A stretch of DNA of 64,000 nucleotides from G963663775 sp963663775 (GCA_963663775.1 OY760624.1:744001-808000); one strand, 5' to 3'. Positions 1-9,094 are shown, numbered from the stretch's first letter. A program made the numbers and translations. Notes: generated from the letters alone by a model not told the origin.

Positions 1-37
1 AAATCGCAGCAAGTGCGATGGAAAGTATTTCTGTCAT
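1..37 (-). CDS. rnfA: Rnf complex subunit RnfA (5' end only)
   Basis: Only the first 12 codons lie in the window (MTEILSIALAAI), starting at the ATG read leftwards from position 37; the rest continues past the left edge. RnfA is a multi-spanning membrane subunit of the ferredoxin:NAD+ oxidoreductase. The start lies 3 nt after the rnfE stop codon and follows a GGGAG ribosome-binding site, so it is the next gene of the rnfC-D-G-E-A operon. The identity rests on the N-terminal peptide plus gene order. Confidence 0.8.
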   Translation of the reverse strand, partial: MTEILSIALAAI

Positions 38-40
38 CGG

Positions 41-655
41 TTAGTCTCCCTTCTTCAGCAGCTTCTGCATCGCTGCAATGATAAAGCCGAGGGTCAAGAA
101 GCCACCTGCCGGCAGAATGAACATAGTCATCGGCTGTGTAGACAGGAACGGCACCAGAATACCGGTCTTGCTGATGATGCCTGCGCCAATGGTGCCAGCA
201 CCCAGCAGTTCACGTACAACAGACATCAGTGCCAATGCAAACGTAAAGCCAAGACCCATCGTCACACCATCGATTGCGGATGGAAGCACCGTATTTTTCG
301 ATGCAAAGGACTCTGCACGTCCCAAAATGATACAGTTTACAACAATCAGCGGAATAAACAAGCCCAAAGAAGCGTGCAAATCCGGCATATATGCCGCAAG
401 TATCATATCTACAATGGTTACAAAGCCCGCAATAACGGTGATATATGCTGCAATACGCACCTGAGAAGGAATGAATTTACGCAGCAAAGAAATAACCATA
501 TTGGAGCATACCAAAACGGCGGTTGCCGACAAACCCATGCCGATACCGTTGACCAGCGAAGTGGTGGTTGCCAACGTCGGGCACATACCAATCAGCTGCA
601 CCATAACCGGGTTTTCATAAATCAAACCGTTTTTAAACTGTTCGGAAATTTTCAT
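41..655 (-). CDS. rnfE: Rnf electron transport complex subunit RnfE
   Basis: Integral membrane subunit of the Rnf complex, which couples ferredoxin oxidation by NAD+ to ion pumping across the cytoplasmic membrane. The 204-residue length is normal for RnfE/RsxE. The protein has about six hydrophobic segments and family-typical stretches such as ENPVMVQLIGMCPTLA near the N-terminus and GRAESFASKN in the middle; the Cys in the first stretch is one of those that hold the intramembrane Fe-S cluster shared with RnfA. It follows rnfG after 16 nt and precedes rnfA after 3 nt. Confidence is high because both sequence and operon order agree. Confidence 0.96.
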   Translation of the reverse strand: MKISEQFKNGLIYENPVMVQLIGMCPTLATTTSLVNGIGMGLSATAVLVCSNMVISLLRKFIPSQVRIAAYITVIAGFVTIVDMILAAYMPDLHASLGLFIPLIVVNCIILGRAESFASKNTVLPSAIDGVTMGLGFTFALALMSVVRELLGAGTIGAGIISKTGILVPFLSTQPMTMFILPAGGFLTLGFIIAAMQKLLKKGD

Positions 656-671
656 TTTTCTTTACCCCCTT

Positions 672-1232
672 TTAAGACAGACTTGCGACATATTCGCAAG
701 CAGCGTCTACGCCGTTGGTAACTGCTCGAGAGGTAATTGTCGCACCGGTGATTGCTTCAATCGTGCCGCCATCCTTGGTCACTGCCAAGCTGCCGTCCGC
801 TGCCGCACCCACATATTGACCGGAGAATTCCGCTTCCGGTGCCTTTGCGCCAAGCCCCGGTGTTTCCGTCATGGACAGAATCTTGATGCCCGCCAAAGTG
901 CCGTCTGCATTGATGCCGACAATCATGTCAATCGGACCGCCGAAGCCGCCTGGTGCTGCTTCCACACAATAGCCCTGACCTTCTGTCGCCTTGTAAACCG
1001 CCAAAACCACACCATTCGGGTCATTTGCTTCCACTTCGTCAAACTGTGCATCCGGAATCAACGCCTGCAATGCCGACTGCAGCGCCTTTTCGTTGTTGTC
1101 TGCAATCAGAGGTGCAGTGACGCTGTTGGTGACACCCAACAGACCTGCCACGACACCGGTAATCACCAGCAGTACAGCTGCCAAGTGTGCGATGCCCGGT
1201 TCGCGCTTCTTCTCGACTGTGTTTGCGCTCAT
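672..1232 (-). CDS. rnfG: Rnf complex FMN-binding subunit RnfG
   Basis: Flavoprotein subunit anchored by one N-terminal membrane helix (about residues 15-38) with an extracytoplasmic FMN-binding domain. The motif ITGATITS at residues 161-168 carries the Thr (T167) to which FMN is attached through a phosphoester bond in this family. The TPGLGAKA stretch is also typical. At 186 residues it is of usual length. The start codon lies 1 nt beyond the rnfD stop, indicating tight translational coupling. Role in the complex: electron relay between the RnfC/RnfD side and the membrane-embedded subunits. Confidence 0.96.
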   Translation of the reverse strand: MSANTVEKKREPGIAHLAAVLLVITGVVAGLLGVTNSVTAPLIADNNEKALQSALQALIPDAQFDEVEANDPNGVVLAVYKATEGQGYCVEAAPGGFGGPIDMIVGINADGTLAGIKILSMTETPGLGAKAPEAEFSGQYVGAAADGSLAVTKDGGTIEAITGATITSRAVTNGVDAACEYVASLS

Positions 1233-1233
1233 A

Positions 1234-2262
1234 TCACTTCGCCTCCTTTGCTGCTGCTGCCTTCAGTGCTTTTGCTTCTGCGCTGGTCGGATAACCGAAC
1301 TTGCGCGGCTGTGCCTTCATATCAATCAGCCAAACCGCAGAGTTCATCAGCAGAATGGAGTAAGAAACGCCTTCGGACATACCGCCAAAATAGCGAATGA
1401 ACACGGTCAGCAGACCGCAGCCAATACCAAAGATAATCTGACCCTTCGGGGTGACTGGGCTGGTTGCATAGTCGGTTGCCATGAAGATTGCACCCAGCAT
1501 CACACCGCCGGACAACAGCTGTGCCAGCATCCATTCCAGACGCGGTACATCGCCCAGCGGGAACAGGAAGGTCAGTACAGCAACAGTCAGCAAATATGCT
1601 GCCGGAATGTTAATGGTAATAACCTTGCGATACAGTAAGTATGCACCGCCAACCAGCAGTGCCAGTTCGGAAACTTCACCGATTACACCGCCGGTTTGTC
1701 CCAAAAGCATATCCAGCAAAGTGGTGCCTTCCGGCATCATGCCATGCTTTAAAGATGCAAGCGGGGTTGCCCCGGAAATCGCATCGGTGTTCACCGTGCC
1801 AAACAGCGGCATTTTAGAGCCCGGCAATGCCCAAGTGGTCATCAGACCCGGCCAAGATGCCATCAAGAACGCACGACCTGCCAGTGCAGGGTTCATAAAG
1901 TTCTTACCAAGACCGCCGAACAGCATCTTCGTAATCACGATTGCGAAGAAAGAGCCCAGCACTGCCATCCACAGCGGAGAAGACGGCGGAATGTTATATA
2001 CCAGCAAGATACCGGTAACTACCGCAGACATATCGCCGATGGTTGCTTTTTGGTGCATTGCCTTATTGTAAGCATATTCAAATACAACACAGGAAATCAC
2101 ACCGACCAAGGTCAGCACAAGGCTGCGCATGCCAAATGTGAAAATCGCAACCGCAAGCGCCGGAATCAGAGCGATTACGACATCCAGCATAATGCTTCTA
2201 GTGTCCTCATCGCTTTTGATATGCGGCGATGATGTGACAACTACTTTACTCAAATCGTACAT
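1234..2262 (-). CDS. rnfD: Rnf complex membrane flavoprotein RnfD
   Basis: Integral membrane flavoprotein of the Rnf complex, related to NqrB. The SGATPLAS motif at residues 163-170 contains the Thr (T166) that binds FMN covalently. The 342-residue length and roughly nine or ten hydrophobic segments fit the family. NPALAGRAFL is a further signature. It follows rnfC after 15 nt and abuts rnfG. RnfD is central in the ion-translocating electron path; whether the pump uses Na+ or H+ cannot be decided from this sequence alone. Confidence 0.96.
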   Translation of the reverse strand: MYDLSKVVVTSSPHIKSDEDTRSIMLDVVIALIPALAVAIFTFGMRSLVLTLVGVISCVVFEYAYNKAMHQKATIGDMSAVVTGILLVYNIPPSSPLWMAVLGSFFAIVITKMLFGGLGKNFMNPALAGRAFLMASWPGLMTTWALPGSKMPLFGTVNTDAISGATPLASLKHGMMPEGTTLLDMLLGQTGGVIGEVSELALLVGGAYLLYRKVITINIPAAYLLTVAVLTFLFPLGDVPRLEWMLAQLLSGGVMLGAIFMATDYATSPVTPKGQIIFGIGCGLLTVFIRYFGGMSEGVSYSILLMNSAVWLIDMKAQPRKFGYPTSAEAKALKAAAAKEAK

Positions 2263-2277
2263 CGAATCATTTCCCCC

Positions 2278-3618
2278 TTACTTCTTCGCCTGTGCAGCAC
2301 GGCGTGCTTCCATAATCTTCGCCTTGGACAGACGGAACTGCTGCACCAGCGGAATGCGTGCAGGGCACTCAAATGAGCAGCAGCCGCACTCGATACAGTC
2401 GAGCATGCCGACCTTCACCGCTTCATCCAAATCGCCGGCCTTGCCATATACATTCATGTAAATCGGGAGCAAATGCATCGGACATACGCCAATACACTTA
2501 CCGCAGCGAATACATTCCGGCTCTTCCACACGCTTGTCCTCTTCTCCGCAGAAAGACAGGAACGCATTGCTGCCCTTCATCACAGGAGGTTCTAAGGAGA
2601 ACTGCGCAACACCCATCATCGGGCCGCCTGCGAGCAGCTTGTTGGGAGGCTCTTTATAGCCGCCGCATGCATCAATCAGCTTGACCATCGGCGTACCGAC
2701 TCTTGCTTCCAAGTTCTTCGGATTCACCACTGCAGAGCCAGAAACGGTTACGATGCGGCGAATCACCGGCATGCCGGTTGCAAAACGGCGATACACCGCA
2801 CCCGCAGTGTCAGTATTAAACACGGCGCAGCCAGCGTCTGCCGGCAGCTTGCCGCTGGGCACTTCTCTGCCTGTAACCGCATTGATGAGCTGCTTTTCTG
2901 CACCCTGCGGATAACGGCACTTGAGCGGGCAAAGCTTGAGCACCGGATCCCCTGCGATGAGCTTTTCGATGCCCGGGAAGGTATCGCTCTTGTTTTCTTC
3001 GATGCCAATCAGTGCCTGCTTAACCCCCAGAATCTTGACAAGCAGACGAAGACCTTCGATGATTTCTTCCGGACGCTCCAGCATCAAACGATGGTCACTG
3101 GTGATGAACGGTTCGCATTCTGCGCCATTCATAATGATGGTGTCGACCTTGCCGATACCGGACTGGATTTTGATGTGGGTCGGGAATGTTGCACCACCAT
3201 GTCCCACAATACCGCCGGTGCGGATGTGTTCAATGCGCTCTTCGGTGCTCATTGCCTCGAAGTCATACGGATGCACCGATTCATGCAAGCGATCTTCCTT
3301 GTCATTTTCGATGACAACAGACATCACCTTCAAACCGTTCTGATGCAGACGCGGTTCAACAGCAATGACCTTGCCCGAAACAGAAGCATGCACAGGTGCG
3401 GACACTGGTACAGTTGCCTCCGCAACCATCTGCCCCATGTCCACAATGTCTCCCACCTTCACGATAGGAGTTGCGGGCGCGCCGATATGCATAGACACCG
3501 GCAGAATTACCAGGTCAGGTGCCGGCATCATTTCGATCGGCTTAGTGTTGGTTGCGGCCTTAAATCCAGGATCTGCATGTGTGCCCGGATGAATACCGCC
3601 ACGGAACGTGTACGCCAT
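2278..3618 (-). CDS. rnfC: Rnf complex NADH-binding iron-sulfur subunit RnfC
   Basis: Peripheral subunit on the cytoplasmic face where NAD+ is reduced. It starts with the RnfC barrel-sandwich region, then a NuoF-like nucleotide/flavin-binding segment (GHGGATFPTHIK at about residue 140) and an SLBB-type domain, and ends with two 4Fe-4S motifs, CIRCGKCIGVCP and CIECGCCSFECP, near residues 370-420. The 446-residue length is standard for the short Firmicute form without the long C-terminal repeats. It is the first gene of the operon; a GAGAGGTGAA ribosome-binding site precedes the ATG. An upstream promoter and structured leader are described separately. Confidence 0.97.
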   Translation of the reverse strand: MAYTFRGGIHPGTHADPGFKAATNTKPIEMMPAPDLVILPVSMHIGAPATPIVKVGDIVDMGQMVAEATVPVSAPVHASVSGKVIAVEPRLHQNGLKVMSVVIENDKEDRLHESVHPYDFEAMSTEERIEHIRTGGIVGHGGATFPTHIKIQSGIGKVDTIIMNGAECEPFITSDHRLMLERPEEIIEGLRLLVKILGVKQALIGIEENKSDTFPGIEKLIAGDPVLKLCPLKCRYPQGAEKQLINAVTGREVPSGKLPADAGCAVFNTDTAGAVYRRFATGMPVIRRIVTVSGSAVVNPKNLEARVGTPMVKLIDACGGYKEPPNKLLAGGPMMGVAQFSLEPPVMKGSNAFLSFCGEEDKRVEEPECIRCGKCIGVCPMHLLPIYMNVYGKAGDLDEAVKVGMLDCIECGCCSFECPARIPLVQQFRLSKAKIMEARRAAQAKK

Positions 3619-3653
3619 TTACAGATTCACCTCTCATTTATTTTTTGTCACAT

Positions 3654-3740
3654 AAATAAGCCACGCACCTAAATCCTCTTGCAAACAAAGTCGGTGCCCG
3701 GCTTATTTCGTCTGATTTGAATCCCCCTGCCGAAGCAAGG
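3654..3740 (-). promoter_or_regulatory. structured 5' leader of the rnf operon
   Basis: The predicted transcript starts near 3761 and runs about 142 nt before rnfC. Read leftwards it contains a small hairpin with a UUCG tetraloop (3725-3740) and a longer stem whose arms lie at 3693-3708 and 3654-3669 (GGCTTATTT/AAATAAGCC outer pairs and GGTGC/GCACC inner pairs). There is no U-run after the stem, so it is not a simple terminator. It does not match any riboswitch I can recall. A regulatory role is inferred only from structure and position. Confidence 0.45.
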
Positions 3741-3767
3741 CTCGTAACGCAAATTGCTACAAATAAG

Positions 3768-3796
3768 ATTATAATAAAACTATTCCAAAATAACAA
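3768..3796 (-). promoter_or_regulatory. sigma-A-type promoter of the rnf operon
   Basis: Read leftwards: -35 TTGTTA (3791-3796), 17-bp spacer, -10 TATAAT (3768-3773). It is the best match upstream of rnfC and gives a leader of about 142 nt. Confidence 0.75.
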
Positions 3797-3884
3797 CACT
3801 TTTTGCGCAAAAAAATATCAAAAAATAAATCTTTTTTCATCTTGCCCCTTTCTATCCGCAAAACACCCCCTCGTTTTCCAGACT

Positions 3885-4976
3885 TTACAGCACAGAAAAC
3901 TCCATTTCCAGTACATCTATCCCGCTGTCAATCTGTAAAGAAGGCTGTCGCAGCAGCCGCAACGCCTCCAAATCATCCGGAATACTCAGCACCACCCGTG
4001 TTCCCGTAGGTTCGTTCGGATAGGACAGCAGAATGCCGCTGTGCAGCCCTGCGATGTGCTCTGCAAGGGAAAGTCCGAGTCCCCGCAGCGGTTTTTTGCC
4101 CCCTGCCTGCTCCTCCTGCGGACTTCTCCACTCGCTGCATATTTGTTCCATATTTTCCGCTGTCATGCCCCGTCCGTCATCTGCAATGCCAAAATTGACC
4201 CGCCTGCCGCTGTGCCACAGCGAGAGTATCACCGTATGCGAGGCCGCTTGCATCGCATTGGTCAGCAAATTCCCAACCGCCTGCTGCATCAGATTTTCAT
4301 CAAACACCAGCAAACAGCGTTCCGGAGCACGCAGTTCCACTTGCACCCTGTTTTGGGGCATTCTTTCGACAATTGTGCGGCAAAATGCCGCCGCATCACG
4401 CATTTGCAAATCCAACTCATACTCATACTGCAGCTCCTGCAACAGTGCAGCATGCCGTTGTGCTCGTAAAATACGCAAGCTATTTTTACGGATTTTCGCC
4501 TTAATTTCCGCTTGCTGCTCTGGCTTTCCAATCTCCAGCTGTGCTGTCAGTGCCAGCAGCATCGCAATATAGTTGTTGGTTTGCCGTGTCGCAAATTGTG
4601 AAATGGCATCAAAATTATATTCTTCCTGCCGCGGCATCAGTCGCAGCAGCAAACGCTGGGGCACCGCCCGCACTTCCACCGCATATCCTACCCCATCAAT
4701 GGTTTCCCAAAGCTGCGCACTTTGGTGTTCCTGCAAACACAATTCCAGCGCTTCGCAGGTGTAGGCAGACAAAACTTCCCGTATCGGCTGCAAAACCCGT
4801 GCCTGCAAAATCCGTTTAGCACCCTCCGTCAGACTGCTGATGCGCATATCTTCGGAAAGCTGCACGAACGCCTGATTTTCCACCGCCAGCATTGCCAGCA
4901 TCTGCTGCTGCAACGCCTCATCCTTCCATATACTATTCAAAAACTGGCTGTTCAATCTGAATCTTCTCCCTGCCAT
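3885..4976 (-). CDS. orphan sensor-kinase-like protein with GHKL ATPase, no canonical phospho-acceptor His
   Basis: The 363-residue cytosolic protein has a PAS-like N-terminal part (about 30-130), a helical region (about 130-200) and a GHKL ATPase domain at the C-terminus. The ATPase motifs are intact: N box NLLTNAMQAA, G1 box DDGRGM, G2 box RGLGLSLAEHIA. The usual H-box (HELRNPL-type) is absent: the matching helix reads FATRQTNNYIAMLL, with Asn where the His would be. There is no transmembrane segment and no response regulator beside it. It lies alone between the rnf operon and gap, divergent from gap. Partner and signal are unknown; it may act on another protein or be an inactive relative. 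Confidence 0.75.
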   Translation of the reverse strand: MAGRRFRLNSQFLNSIWKDEALQQQMLAMLAVENQAFVQLSEDMRISSLTEGAKRILQARVLQPIREVLSAYTCEALELCLQEHQSAQLWETIDGVGYAVEVRAVPQRLLLRLMPRQEEYNFDAISQFATRQTNNYIAMLLALTAQLEIGKPEQQAEIKAKIRKNSLRILRAQRHAALLQELQYEYELDLQMRDAAAFCRTIVERMPQNRVQVELRAPERCLLVFDENLMQQAVGNLLTNAMQAASHTVILSLWHSGRRVNFGIADDGRGMTAENMEQICSEWRSPQEEQAGGKKPLRGLGLSLAEHIAGLHSGILLSYPNEPTGTRVVLSIPDDLEALRLLRQPSLQIDSGIDVLEMEFSVL

Positions 4977-5298
4977 TCATCCAAATATGAGTCCCTCACC
5001 TCATCATGTTTTACGATTCATTCTATTGTCGCACCCAACCCTCTTCATAGGGATGTCTCCTTCTACTTTGTGCAAATTCCGCCTGCCTTTCCAAGGGAAT
5101 TTCTTCTATTTTGTGCTTTGCACGGCTTTTGCAAATAAAGATTTCACCCCTCCGCGAAATCTTATAACAAGTCTTTTGACATCCCAATTCAATATTATAG
5201 CATCCCATTGTGCGAAACAGCAAGGCAATATACAACTTTCCTACATGAATTCGCTAAAAAAAATATTGCTTTCTGATATTTTTTTAACAGGTTTACAC
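4977..5298. other. divergent intergenic region between the orphan kinase-like gene and gap
   Basis: This stretch of about 320 nt is AT-rich. I see the gap promoter at its right end, but no RNA gene, convincing small gene, repeat or strong hairpin in the rest. Confidence 0.5.
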
Positions 5299-5328
5299 TT
5301 GCGAAAATCAGACAAAATAGTGTATAAT
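5299..5328 (+). promoter_or_regulatory. promoter of gap
   Basis: -35 TTGCGA (5299-5304), 18-bp spacer and a consensus -10 TATAAT (5323-5328). The transcript would start near 5335, leaving a leader of about 40 nt that ends in AGGAGG before the gap ATG. Confidence 0.8.
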
Positions 5329-5373
5329 ACTTTTAACCAATTTATTATGGATATAATTTAGGAGGATTTACGC

Positions 5374-6384
5374 ATGGGTATTAAAGTAGGCATCAATGGT
5401 TTCGGTCGTATCGGTCGTCTGGTGTTCCGCGCAGGATTGAGCAATCCTGACATTGAGTTTGTTGGCATCAACGATCCTTTCATGTCTCCTGACTACATGG
5501 CATATATGCTTCGTTATGACACGATGCATGGTCAGTACAAGGGTACCATTGAGTACACAGACAGCTCGATCATTGTTGACGGCAAGGAAGTAAAGTTCTT
5601 CGACAAGATGAATCCGGAAGAAATCCCGTGGGGCGAAGTCGGCGCAGATTATGTTGTTGAGTCCACCGGTGTGTTCACCACAACCGAAAAGGCTTCTGCA
5701 CACATCAAGGCTGGCGCAAAGAAGGTTGTCATTTCTGCTCCTTCCGCTGACGCACCGATGTTCGTTATGGGCGTAAACCAGGACGTTTACACCAAGGACA
5801 TGACCGTGGTTTCCAACGCTTCCTGCACCACCAACTGCTTGGCACCGATTGCAAAGGTTCTGAACGATAACTTCGGCATCACCGATGGCTTGATGACCAC
5901 CGTTCACTCTACCACTGCAACCCAGAAGACCGTTGACGGCCCTTCCAAGAAGGACTGGCGCGGCGGCCGTGCGGCTTCCGGCAACATCATTCCGTCTTCT
6001 ACCGGCGCTGCAAAGGCTGTTGGTAAGGTTATTCCGGAACTGAACGGCAAGCTGACTGGTATGTCCATGCGTGTTCCGACTTTGGACGTTTCTGTTGTTG
6101 ACTTGACTGTCAATCTGGCAAAGCCGGCAAAGTATGACGAAATCTGCGCTGCAATGAAGAAGGCTTCTGAAGGCGAACTGGCAGGCATTCTGGGTTACAC
6201 CAATGAAGCTGTTGTTTCTTCTGACTTCCTCGGCGACGCTCGTACCTCCATCTTCGACGAAACCGCTGGTATTGCGCTGACCGATACCTTTGTAAAGGTC
6301 GTTTCCTGGTATGACAACGAATGGGGCTACTCCAACAAGGTTCTGATGCTGATTCAGCACATGTCCTCTGTTGACAACGCTTAA
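5374..6384 (+). CDS. gap: glyceraldehyde-3-phosphate dehydrogenase, type I
   Basis: Glycolytic enzyme converting glyceraldehyde 3-phosphate, phosphate and NAD+ to 1,3-bisphosphoglycerate. The N-terminal Rossmann motif INGFGRIGR and the catalytic SNASCTTNCLAP stretch are present, with C151 as nucleophile and H178 (TTVHSTT) as general base; WYDNEWGYSN lies near the C-terminus. At 336 residues it is full length. AGGAGG lies 8 nt before the ATG. It is monocistronic, with its own strong promoter and a strong terminator, as expected for a highly expressed gene. Asp in the GINDP stretch fits NAD+ preference. Confidence 0.98.
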   Translation: MGIKVGINGFGRIGRLVFRAGLSNPDIEFVGINDPFMSPDYMAYMLRYDTMHGQYKGTIEYTDSSIIVDGKEVKFFDKMNPEEIPWGEVGADYVVESTGVFTTTEKASAHIKAGAKKVVISAPSADAPMFVMGVNQDVYTKDMTVVSNASCTTNCLAPIAKVLNDNFGITDGLMTTVHSTTATQKTVDGPSKKDWRGGRAASGNIIPSSTGAAKAVGKVIPELNGKLTGMSMRVPTLDVSVVDLTVNLAKPAKYDEICAAMKKASEGELAGILGYTNEAVVSSDFLGDARTSIFDETAGIALTDTFVKVVSWYDNEWGYSNKVLMLIQHMSSVDNA

Positions 6385-6435
6385 GCTGTTTTTCTTCGGA
6401 AAGCAGAACTCCGTTCGCACACCTGTTGTGTAAAC

Positions 6436-6483
6436 AAAGCACCTCTTATCCAAGGATTTCACTTGTGATAAGAGGTGCTTTTC
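6436..6483. terminator. terminator between gap and ppk
   Basis: A perfect 15-bp stem (6436-6450 with 6467-6481; AAAGCACCTCTTATC and its complement) is followed by U residues rightwards and by A residues on the other side. It can stop both gap and the convergent ppk. Confidence 0.9.
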
Positions 6484-6533
6484 TGTGCTCTTAACCCGTA
6501 TTCATCTGTCAAAGCAAAGAACTTCCCCTGCCA

Positions 6534-8699
6534 TCAGCTTCCACTGTTTTTAAAAAATGTACGTATTTTTGTCCACAGCCCTGTGGATTGTTTGTCATGG
6601 GTCGACATCTCTGGAATCTTGCCCGCCTCTTGAATCGCCTGCTCAATGAAAAACTTTTGGCAATCCACCGCATTATACTGCGCTCCCTGTGGGTGTGCAA
6701 ATGTCCCGTCAGACTGCATAATTCGTGACTTGGTGTTATCATGCCACTGGATTTCCCAAATATCTTCCAATCGCTGCAAAACATCCTCTGCATACACAGG
6801 GCACGCAATTTCTACACGTTTTTGGGTATTTCGTGTCATCAAATCAGCCGAACCTATATACATACGGCGACTTTCGCTCTTGCCAAAGCAATAAATACGT
6901 GCATGCTCTAAATATCGTCCCACAATACTGTGAATTTCAATATTTTCCGTTTTATCTTTCACGCCCGGCAGCAAGCAGCAAATCCCGCGCACAATCAATC
7001 GAATACGTACACCTGCACAGGATGCCTCTGACAGACGTGTCAATACCTCTCTGTCGGTTAAGGAATTGAGCTTCATACGAATTTCACCTTGTCCGCCCAA
7101 CTTTGCCACCGCAATCTCTTCATCAATCGCCGCAAGAATGCCCGCCTTTAACCCAATAGGTGCCACCAAAAGACTGCTGTACTCTCCTTCCAGATTTCCA
7201 ATCGCCATATTTTTGAAAAACGCCGCTGCATCGGCACCGATATTCGGCTCCGCCGTCATAAGCGAAAGGTCTGTATACAGCTTTGTGGTTTTTTCATTAT
7301 AATTGCCGGTGCCAATTTGGGTGATATACTGAATTTTATCGTGACTGCGGCGTGTAATCAAGCAAATCTTAGAATGTACCTTAAAGCCCTCAATGCCATA
7401 AATCACACGACACCCTGCATCCTCCAGTCGTTCTGCCCAGTCGATATTGTTCTGCTCGTCAAAACGGGCACGCAGCTCCATAAGTGCTGTCACTTCTTTT
7501 CCATTTTCCGCCGCTTCAATCAGATAACTAACCAGTTTTGAGGTGCTTGCCAAACGATAAATTGTAATGCGGATGCTGAGCACCGCCGGGTCAACGGCCG
7601 CCTCTCGCAGCAGCTGCAAGAACGGCGTAATGCTTTCATATGGATAATGCAGGAAAATATCTTTTTTGAGTACCTGCGGCAAAATCGCCTCTCCCTGCTT
7701 GAGGTGATTGGACTTTTGCGGGGTAAATTCTGGATATGTGATGCGGAACCCTTCCGGCAATTTATCTCCTAATCCAAACACGTATCCCATTTTTAACGGT
7801 GCTTTGCTGAAAAAAACACGTTCTTTTTGCATTTGCAGACGCTCACAAAGCTCCTCAATCATTTCCTGCGGCAGCTGTCCCTGAATTTCCAAGCGAACCG
7901 GTGCCAGTCTGCCTCGTTTTTTCAGCACTTTCTTCATATGCAGACGATAATCATCATCCACATCAAAGTTTTCATCTTCAGGGCTGATGTCGGCATTGCG
8001 CGTCACCTTAATCACTGCTTTTTCCGTAATGGAATATGTATTATCGAAAATCTTCTCCGCAAAATGCAGCAAAATCTCTTCCATCAGCACATATCGCACA
8101 CCATCCCCTTCCAGCAGCACCATCGGCGGCAGTGACTGTGCCATCGGAATAATTCCCATCGCATTTTGCTTGCCGCCGTGCAGCTTCAGCAGCACATGCA
8201 GCACATTATTACTTAAATGCGGGAACGGATGGTGCATATCCACAATCTGTGGAGAAAGTACCGGCATCACATAATTTTCAAAATATTTATCAATAAATTT
8301 TTTATCACTTCCCGAAAGCTCGGCAGGATTGATCCGTGCCACGCCAAACCCCCGCAGTGCCTGCTCCACCTCCTCAAAGGTATGGTCACGCCTGCGATAC
8401 AGCGGAATCAGTTGCTTGAAAATTTGCTCTAATTGGACTTGCGCACTCCAACCGCTTTTGTTGTCGATATGCTTTTCATGCAGCATGGCTATATCAGTCA
8501 AACTGCCCACACGAATCATAAAAAACTCATCCAAATTGCTTTCAAAAATTGACACAAATTTCAAGCGCTCGTATAGCGGCACGGCAACATCCTGTGCTTC
8601 TTCCAGCACACGCTCATTAAAACGAAGCCAAGAAATTTCTCGATTTTGTGTGTAGCTTATATCATATTTTGTTTGGATTTCATCCAGATTTTTGTTCAT
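6534..8699 (-). CDS. ppk1: polyphosphate kinase 1
   Basis: Reversibly polymerises the gamma-phosphate of ATP into polyphosphate. The 721-residue length and domain order fit PPK1: N-terminal four-helix domain (REISWLRFNERVLEEA at about 20-35), head domain, and two PLD-like catalytic domains. The phosphorylated histidine is H442 in GFKVHSKICLI; a second conserved His lies in EHARIYCFG. The gene is leftward and monocistronic, with a TATACT -10 with extended TGT around 8745-8755 and a GAGGGGAG ribosome-binding site before the ATG. Termination is likely at the shared hairpin at 6436-6483. Confidence 0.97.
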   Translation of the reverse strand: MNKNLDEIQTKYDISYTQNREISWLRFNERVLEEAQDVAVPLYERLKFVSIFESNLDEFFMIRVGSLTDIAMLHEKHIDNKSGWSAQVQLEQIFKQLIPLYRRRDHTFEEVEQALRGFGVARINPAELSGSDKKFIDKYFENYVMPVLSPQIVDMHHPFPHLSNNVLHVLLKLHGGKQNAMGIIPMAQSLPPMVLLEGDGVRYVLMEEILLHFAEKIFDNTYSITEKAVIKVTRNADISPEDENFDVDDDYRLHMKKVLKKRGRLAPVRLEIQGQLPQEMIEELCERLQMQKERVFFSKAPLKMGYVFGLGDKLPEGFRITYPEFTPQKSNHLKQGEAILPQVLKKDIFLHYPYESITPFLQLLREAAVDPAVLSIRITIYRLASTSKLVSYLIEAAENGKEVTALMELRARFDEQNNIDWAERLEDAGCRVIYGIEGFKVHSKICLITRRSHDKIQYITQIGTGNYNEKTTKLYTDLSLMTAEPNIGADAAAFFKNMAIGNLEGEYSSLLVAPIGLKAGILAAIDEEIAVAKLGGQGEIRMKLNSLTDREVLTRLSEASCAGVRIRLIVRGICCLLPGVKDKTENIEIHSIVGRYLEHARIYCFGKSESRRMYIGSADLMTRNTQKRVEIACPVYAEDVLQRLEDIWEIQWHDNTKSRIMQSDGTFAHPQGAQYNAVDCQKFFIEQAIQEAGKIPEMSTHDKQSTGLWTKIRTFFKNSGS

Positions 8700-8913
8700 G
8701 AATTGTCTCCCCTCAATCTATGCAAACGAAATACCAATATATAATAGTATAACATGGAAAGCAATTTCCAAACAGCATGTTTTTGTAAAATCCTACACAA
8801 TAAAACGTTAATTTTTTGTAAAACCATCGGTTCGTGTTCTTCTTTCATCGTCTGTATTCGTATTTTTCGTCTGAAAACATCGTAAAAAATCTTCTTCCCT
8901 TGCCAAAAAGCGC

Positions 8914-8939
8914 AAAAAAATCCACGCACTCCGGCGTGG
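8914..8939 (-). terminator. terminator of the 34-residue mini-gene
   Basis: Read leftwards, the stem CCACGC/GCGTGG (8922-8927 with 8934-8939) is followed directly by seven U residues (A-run at 8914-8920 on the given strand). It lies 15 nt beyond the stop codon of the mini-gene. Confidence 0.8.
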
Positions 8940-8953
8940 CTGCTTGGACGATT

Positions 8954-9058
8954 TTATTTTTCGCTGTGTGTGGTTTCTTCTTCCTGTCCTTCAAAAATCA
9001 AATCGTCGATGTCCTCGACCTTGCGCTTCTCAGACAGAACGCTATGCGGAATCTGCAT
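8954..9058 (-). CDS. 34-residue small protein of unknown function
   Basis: A 35-codon reading frame begins MQIPHSVLSEKRK and ends THSEK. It is very hydrophilic and acidic in the second half (KVEDIDDLIFEGQEEE), with no membrane segment, signal peptide or Cys. It has every mark of a real gene: a consensus promoter with extended -10, a GAGGGTGAG ribosome-binding site 5 nt before the ATG, and a compact terminator after the stop codon. I do not recognise the family. It is transcribed divergently from the 6S-like RNA gene, the two promoters lying back to back. The acidic, charged sequence suggests a protein-binding peptide rather than a toxin, but this is inference. Confidence 0.65.
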   Translation of the reverse strand: MQIPHSVLSEKRKVEDIDDLIFEGQEEETTHSEK

Positions 9059-9094
9059 GGTATCTCACCCTCTTTCTGCTGAACTGTTTTTTTC

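Noticed and set aside
8696..8929. Leftward 77-codon frame upstream of ppk1
   Set aside because: No ribosome-binding site, unusual composition, and it overlaps the ppk1 promoter and the mini-gene terminator.
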